Shown piece by piece: positions 4,861 to 6,517 of a stretch of DNA of 6,517 nt. Origin of the DNA: Fischerella sp. (GTDB taxonomy: Bacteria; Cyanobacteriota; Cyanobacteriia; Cyanobacteriales; Nostocaceae); the NCBI GenBank assembly GCA_026419705.1, contig JANZYY010000272.1, positions 278-6,794 of the forward strand, in the 5' to 3' direction. The notes beneath the pieces are model-generated. The model worked only from the letters and a program-made list of their open reading frames with translations. It was not told the DNA's origin and did not search any database. Position 1 is the stretch's first letter. Each line of letters opens with the position of its first letter. The translations under genes were made by a program, and so were the position numbers.

Positions 4861-4872
4861 GCAAAGCTTTGC
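4861..4872. repeat. 12-nt perfect palindrome GCAAAGCTTTGC
   Basis: GCAAAGCTTTGC is its own reverse complement and is followed by GTCCCC, a string that recurs at 4930-4935 in the same spacer (GGGCGTCCCCGG). It may be the core of another short intergenic repeat. It could also be a protein-binding dyad, but nothing in the position supports that specifically. Confidence 0.35.
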
Positions 4873-4953
4873 GTCCCCACTAATACCTATTCTCTATAAT
4901 CTCGCAACAGTTCAATTTCCGCTTCAGGGCGTCCCCGGTGCGTGATTATCTGT

Positions 4954-4977
4954 AGAGACGTGCTATAGCACGTCTCT
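4954..4977. repeat. 24-nt perfect palindrome of the AGAGACGTGC type
   Basis: The sequence AGAGACGTGCTA followed by its exact reverse complement TAGCACGTCTCT makes a perfect 24-nt palindrome about 80 nt beyond the leuS stop codon. GTAGAGACGTGC...GCACGTCTCTAC elements are common interspersed repeats in filamentous cyanobacterial genomes. On the leuS transcript it would form a 10-bp or longer stem, but no T-tract follows on that strand (ACAGATAATC follows), so it is better called a repeat than an intrinsic terminator. It might still protect the mRNA 3' end. Confidence 0.65.
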
Positions 4978-4980
4978 TCT

Positions 4981-5049
4981 GTACGGGCAGGTTTAGCGAT
5001 GATATTCAGTAGCTTTGATGACAAAATGTCTATCAAAACCCGTCCCTAC
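4981..5049. repeat. 69-bp inverted-repeat element (GGGCAGGTTT ... AAAACCCGTCCC)
   Basis: The ends GTACGGGCAGGTTT (4981-4994) and AAAACCCGTCCCTAC (5035-5049) are inverted copies pairing at about 11 of 14 positions. The interior includes GATGATATTCAGTAG and ACAAAATGTCTATC. This arrangement, a conserved CGGGTTT...AAACCCG frame with a stem-loop interior, is one I recognise as a repeated intergenic element in Nostoc-like genomes. It has no coding capacity and looks like a MITE or REP-type sequence. Its right end is 6 bp from the leuS stop codon, and the 24-nt palindrome is 3 bp from its left end. Confidence 0.55.
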
Positions 5050-5055
5050 CAACCA

Positions 5056-6517
5056 CTAACCAAGAACAAAGTTAATCAACTTACCAGGTACCACAATCAC
5101 CTTTTTAACTTCTTTGCCTTCGAGGTAGCGCTTGCCAACTTCAGATTCACGCGCATATTTCTCCAACTCTGCTCGATCTGCTTGTGCCGGAACTGGAATT
5201 GTACCGCGAGTTTTACCCATAATCTGGATTACTAAGTTAATTTCATCAGCAACCAATGCTGCAGAGTCATACTTAGGCCAGGTTTCGGTGTGGACCGAGT
5301 TGGTGTTACCCAATAAATGCCACAATTCCTCGGCAATATGGGGTGCAAAAGGTGCTAGCAGCACAACCAAAGTCCGAATACCTTCTGCATATACTGGCGA
5401 ATCTTTACAGGTAGCCTCTGTGAGGGCGTTACTTAACTTCATCAATTCTGAAATAGCTGTGTTGAATTGATATTCACCCTCTACATCGTCGCTAACTTCT
5501 TTAATAGCAGTGTGAATTGCCCACCGTAAGTCTTTTTCTGCTTTGGTAAGGTCAGGCGTCCGGAGGGCGTCTACGTCATTTGTCATTCGTTGTTCGGACA
5601 AACGATCGATAAATTCTGTCACCAAGCGCCAAACCCGATTCAAAAAACGGAATTGTCCTTCTACGTCAGCTTCATCCCATTCCAAGTCTTTTTCTGGTGG
5701 TGCTTTAAATAGAATGAACATCCGGGCAGTGTCTACACCATATTTGGCAATTACATCTTCCGGCGCAACACCGTTGCCCTTAGACTTGGACATGGTGGCG
5801 TAAATGCATTGGAGTGGTTCACCTGTTTCGGGATCGCGGGGATCGGCAGGATCGACAAGATGGGTGGGAATCCACTTATCTTTACCAGACTTGTTGGGAT
5901 TGAAGTAAGTCAAACCCAGCACCATCCCCTGAGTTAACAGGCGTTGGAAAGGCTCGTCAAAGTTCAACAAGCCTCTGTCTCGCAGTACTTTGGTGAAGAA
6001 CCGCGAATACAACAAGTGCAAAATCGCGTGTTCAATGCCACCCACGTACTGATCCACAGGCATCCAGTCATTTACTTTAGCGGAATCGAAAACCTGCTGT
6101 TCATTCTTGGCATCGGGATAGCGCAAGAAATACCACGACGAATCAATAAAAGTATCCATCGTATCGGTTTCCCGCTTTGCTGGTGTGCCGCAGGTGGGGC
6201 AAGGTACATTCACCCAGCTTTCTAACTTAGCCAAAGGTGAACCACCACGTCCGGTGAATTCTACGTTTTCAGGTAACAACACTGGCAAGTCTCGATCCGG
6301 GACAGGTACTGCACCACAGTTAGGACAATGAATAATCGGGATGGGTGCACCCCAGTAGCGTTGCCGAGATATCAACCAATCCCGCAAGCGATACTGTACT
6401 CGTTCTTTGCCAAAGCCTCGTTTTTCAGCGTATTCCACGATCGCTTTTTTGGCGTCGGTGGAATTCATGCCGTCGAATTGGCTGGAATTCACTAATATGC
6501 CAGGTTCAGTGTATGCC
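5056..6517 (-). CDS. leuS: Leucyl-tRNA synthetase, C-terminal part (cut by window edge)
   Basis: LeuRS attaches leucine to tRNA-Leu using ATP, in the cytoplasm. The frame is open from the right edge and 486 residues are visible. It begins with AYTEPGILVNSSQFDGMNS, the end of the CP1 editing domain, then DWLISRQRYWGAPIPI, where the catalytic domain resumes. Zinc-ligand pairs CPNC and CPTC lie at visible residues 64-67 and 106-109. DTFIDSSWYFLRY and YVGGIEHAILHLLYSRF follow. The ATP-binding loop is TMSKSKGNGV (241-250), with Thr in place of the first Lys of KMSKS. The anticodon-binding domain and the C-terminal tRNA-contacting domain, ending KVIVVPGKLINFVLG, are complete. About 375-390 N-terminal residues, including HIGH and most of the editing domain, are outside the window. 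The GTG at 6490-6492 is the internal valine of GILVNS, not a start. Full-length family members are ~860 residues. Nothing suggests inactivation. Confidence 0.96.
   Translation of the reverse strand, partial: AYTEPGILVNSSQFDGMNSTDAKKAIVEYAEKRGFGKERVQYRLRDWLISRQRYWGAPIPIIHCPNCGAVPVPDRDLPVLLPENVEFTGRGGSPLAKLESWVNVPCPTCGTPAKRETDTMDTFIDSSWYFLRYPDAKNEQQVFDSAKVNDWMPVDQYVGGIEHAILHLLYSRFFTKVLRDRGLLNFDEPFQRLLTQGMVLGLTYFNPNKSGKDKWIPTHLVDPADPRDPETGEPLQCIYATMSKSKGNGVAPEDVIAKYGVDTARMFILFKAPPEKDLEWDEADVEGQFRFLNRVWRLVTEFIDRLSEQRMTNDVDALRTPDLTKAEKDLRWAIHTAIKEVSDDVEGEYQFNTAISELMKLSNALTEATCKDSPVYAEGIRTLVVLLAPFAPHIAEELWHLLGNTNSVHTETWPKYDSAALVADEINLVIQIMGKTRGTIPVPAQADRAELEKYARESEVGKRYLEGKEVKKVIVVPGKLINFVLG

Larger units (their letters stand above)
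4345..5055. other. 711-bp gene-free, repeat-rich spacer between leuS and the kinase gene
   Basis: No credible protein or RNA gene is seen on either strand: the open frames here have skewed composition and no recognisable motifs. The spacer contains several hairpins and repeats, listed separately, arranged from the kinase start outward: a possible promoter, two small hairpins, a pair of inverted ATACCA-type motifs, a strong 12-bp stem, a degenerate tandem repeat, a short palindrome and two palindromic elements next to the leuS stop codon. Such density is typical of intergenic DNA in filamentous cyanobacteria. Any promoter for the kinase operon must lie here unless the genes are read through from leuS. 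Confidence 0.6.

Noticed and set aside
4861..5049. CRISPR-like array in the leuS downstream region
   Set aside because: The repeats here are different palindromes, not copies of one unit with regular spacers.
4345..5055. tRNA, riboswitch or small structured RNA gene in the large spacer
   Set aside because: No cloverleaf arms, CCA end or known riboswitch core could be recognised; hairpins are isolated and explained at least as well by repeats.
4999..6225. Plus-strand open frames opposite leuS
   Set aside because: They are shadows of a highly conserved synthetase gene on the other strand.
6490..6492. GTG as the start codon of the leuS reading frame
   Set aside because: The frame stays open to the window edge and the residues before it (AYTEPGIL) match the LeuRS family; the GTG is an internal valine.

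Overview
The window looks like the end of a draft contig from a filamentous (Nostocales-type) cyanobacterium. The perfect octamer GCGATCGC (HIP1) occurs six times in 6.5 kb, where about 0.1 is expected by chance. The intergenic DNA is AT-rich and full of short palindromic repeats, and the visible leucyl-tRNA synthetase reads like a cyanobacterial one. The first 35 bases are not genomic: they are a Nextera/Tn5 sequencing adapter left in the assembly, so real sequence starts at about base 36.

Layout. A single plus-strand gene (83-964) encodes a GNAT-family acetyltransferase, followed by an imperfect hairpin that probably ends its transcript. The 681-bp gap after it holds a decayed fragment of a peptidase S66 (LD-carboxypeptidase/MccF-like) gene, with an in-frame stop and an internal frameshifting deletion. 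The remaining genes are all on the minus strand. Read in their own direction they are: leuS (C-terminal 486 residues only, cut by the window edge), a 711-bp gap rich in repeats and hairpins, a GHMP-superfamily sugar kinase, a GalU-like sugar-1-phosphate nucleotidyltransferase that overlaps the kinase by 20 nt, and, 88 nt further on, a class I SAM-dependent methyltransferase-like protein.

How the genes work together. The kinase and nucleotidyltransferase form the clearest functional unit. Kinases of this family phosphorylate free sugars, often at C1, and GalU-like enzymes turn a sugar-1-phosphate plus NTP into an NDP-sugar. The overlapping pair therefore suggests a two-step salvage route from free sugar to activated sugar. 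Neither the sugar nor the nucleotide can be read from the sequence. The methyltransferase-like gene may belong to the same transcript, but the 88-nt gap contains a palindrome and could hold its own promoter. leuS is a housekeeping gene, apparently separated from the cassette by a strong hairpin. This kinase/nucleotidyltransferase pair is the best candidate in the window for an undescribed system. I see no CRISPR, phage, defence or transposase gene.
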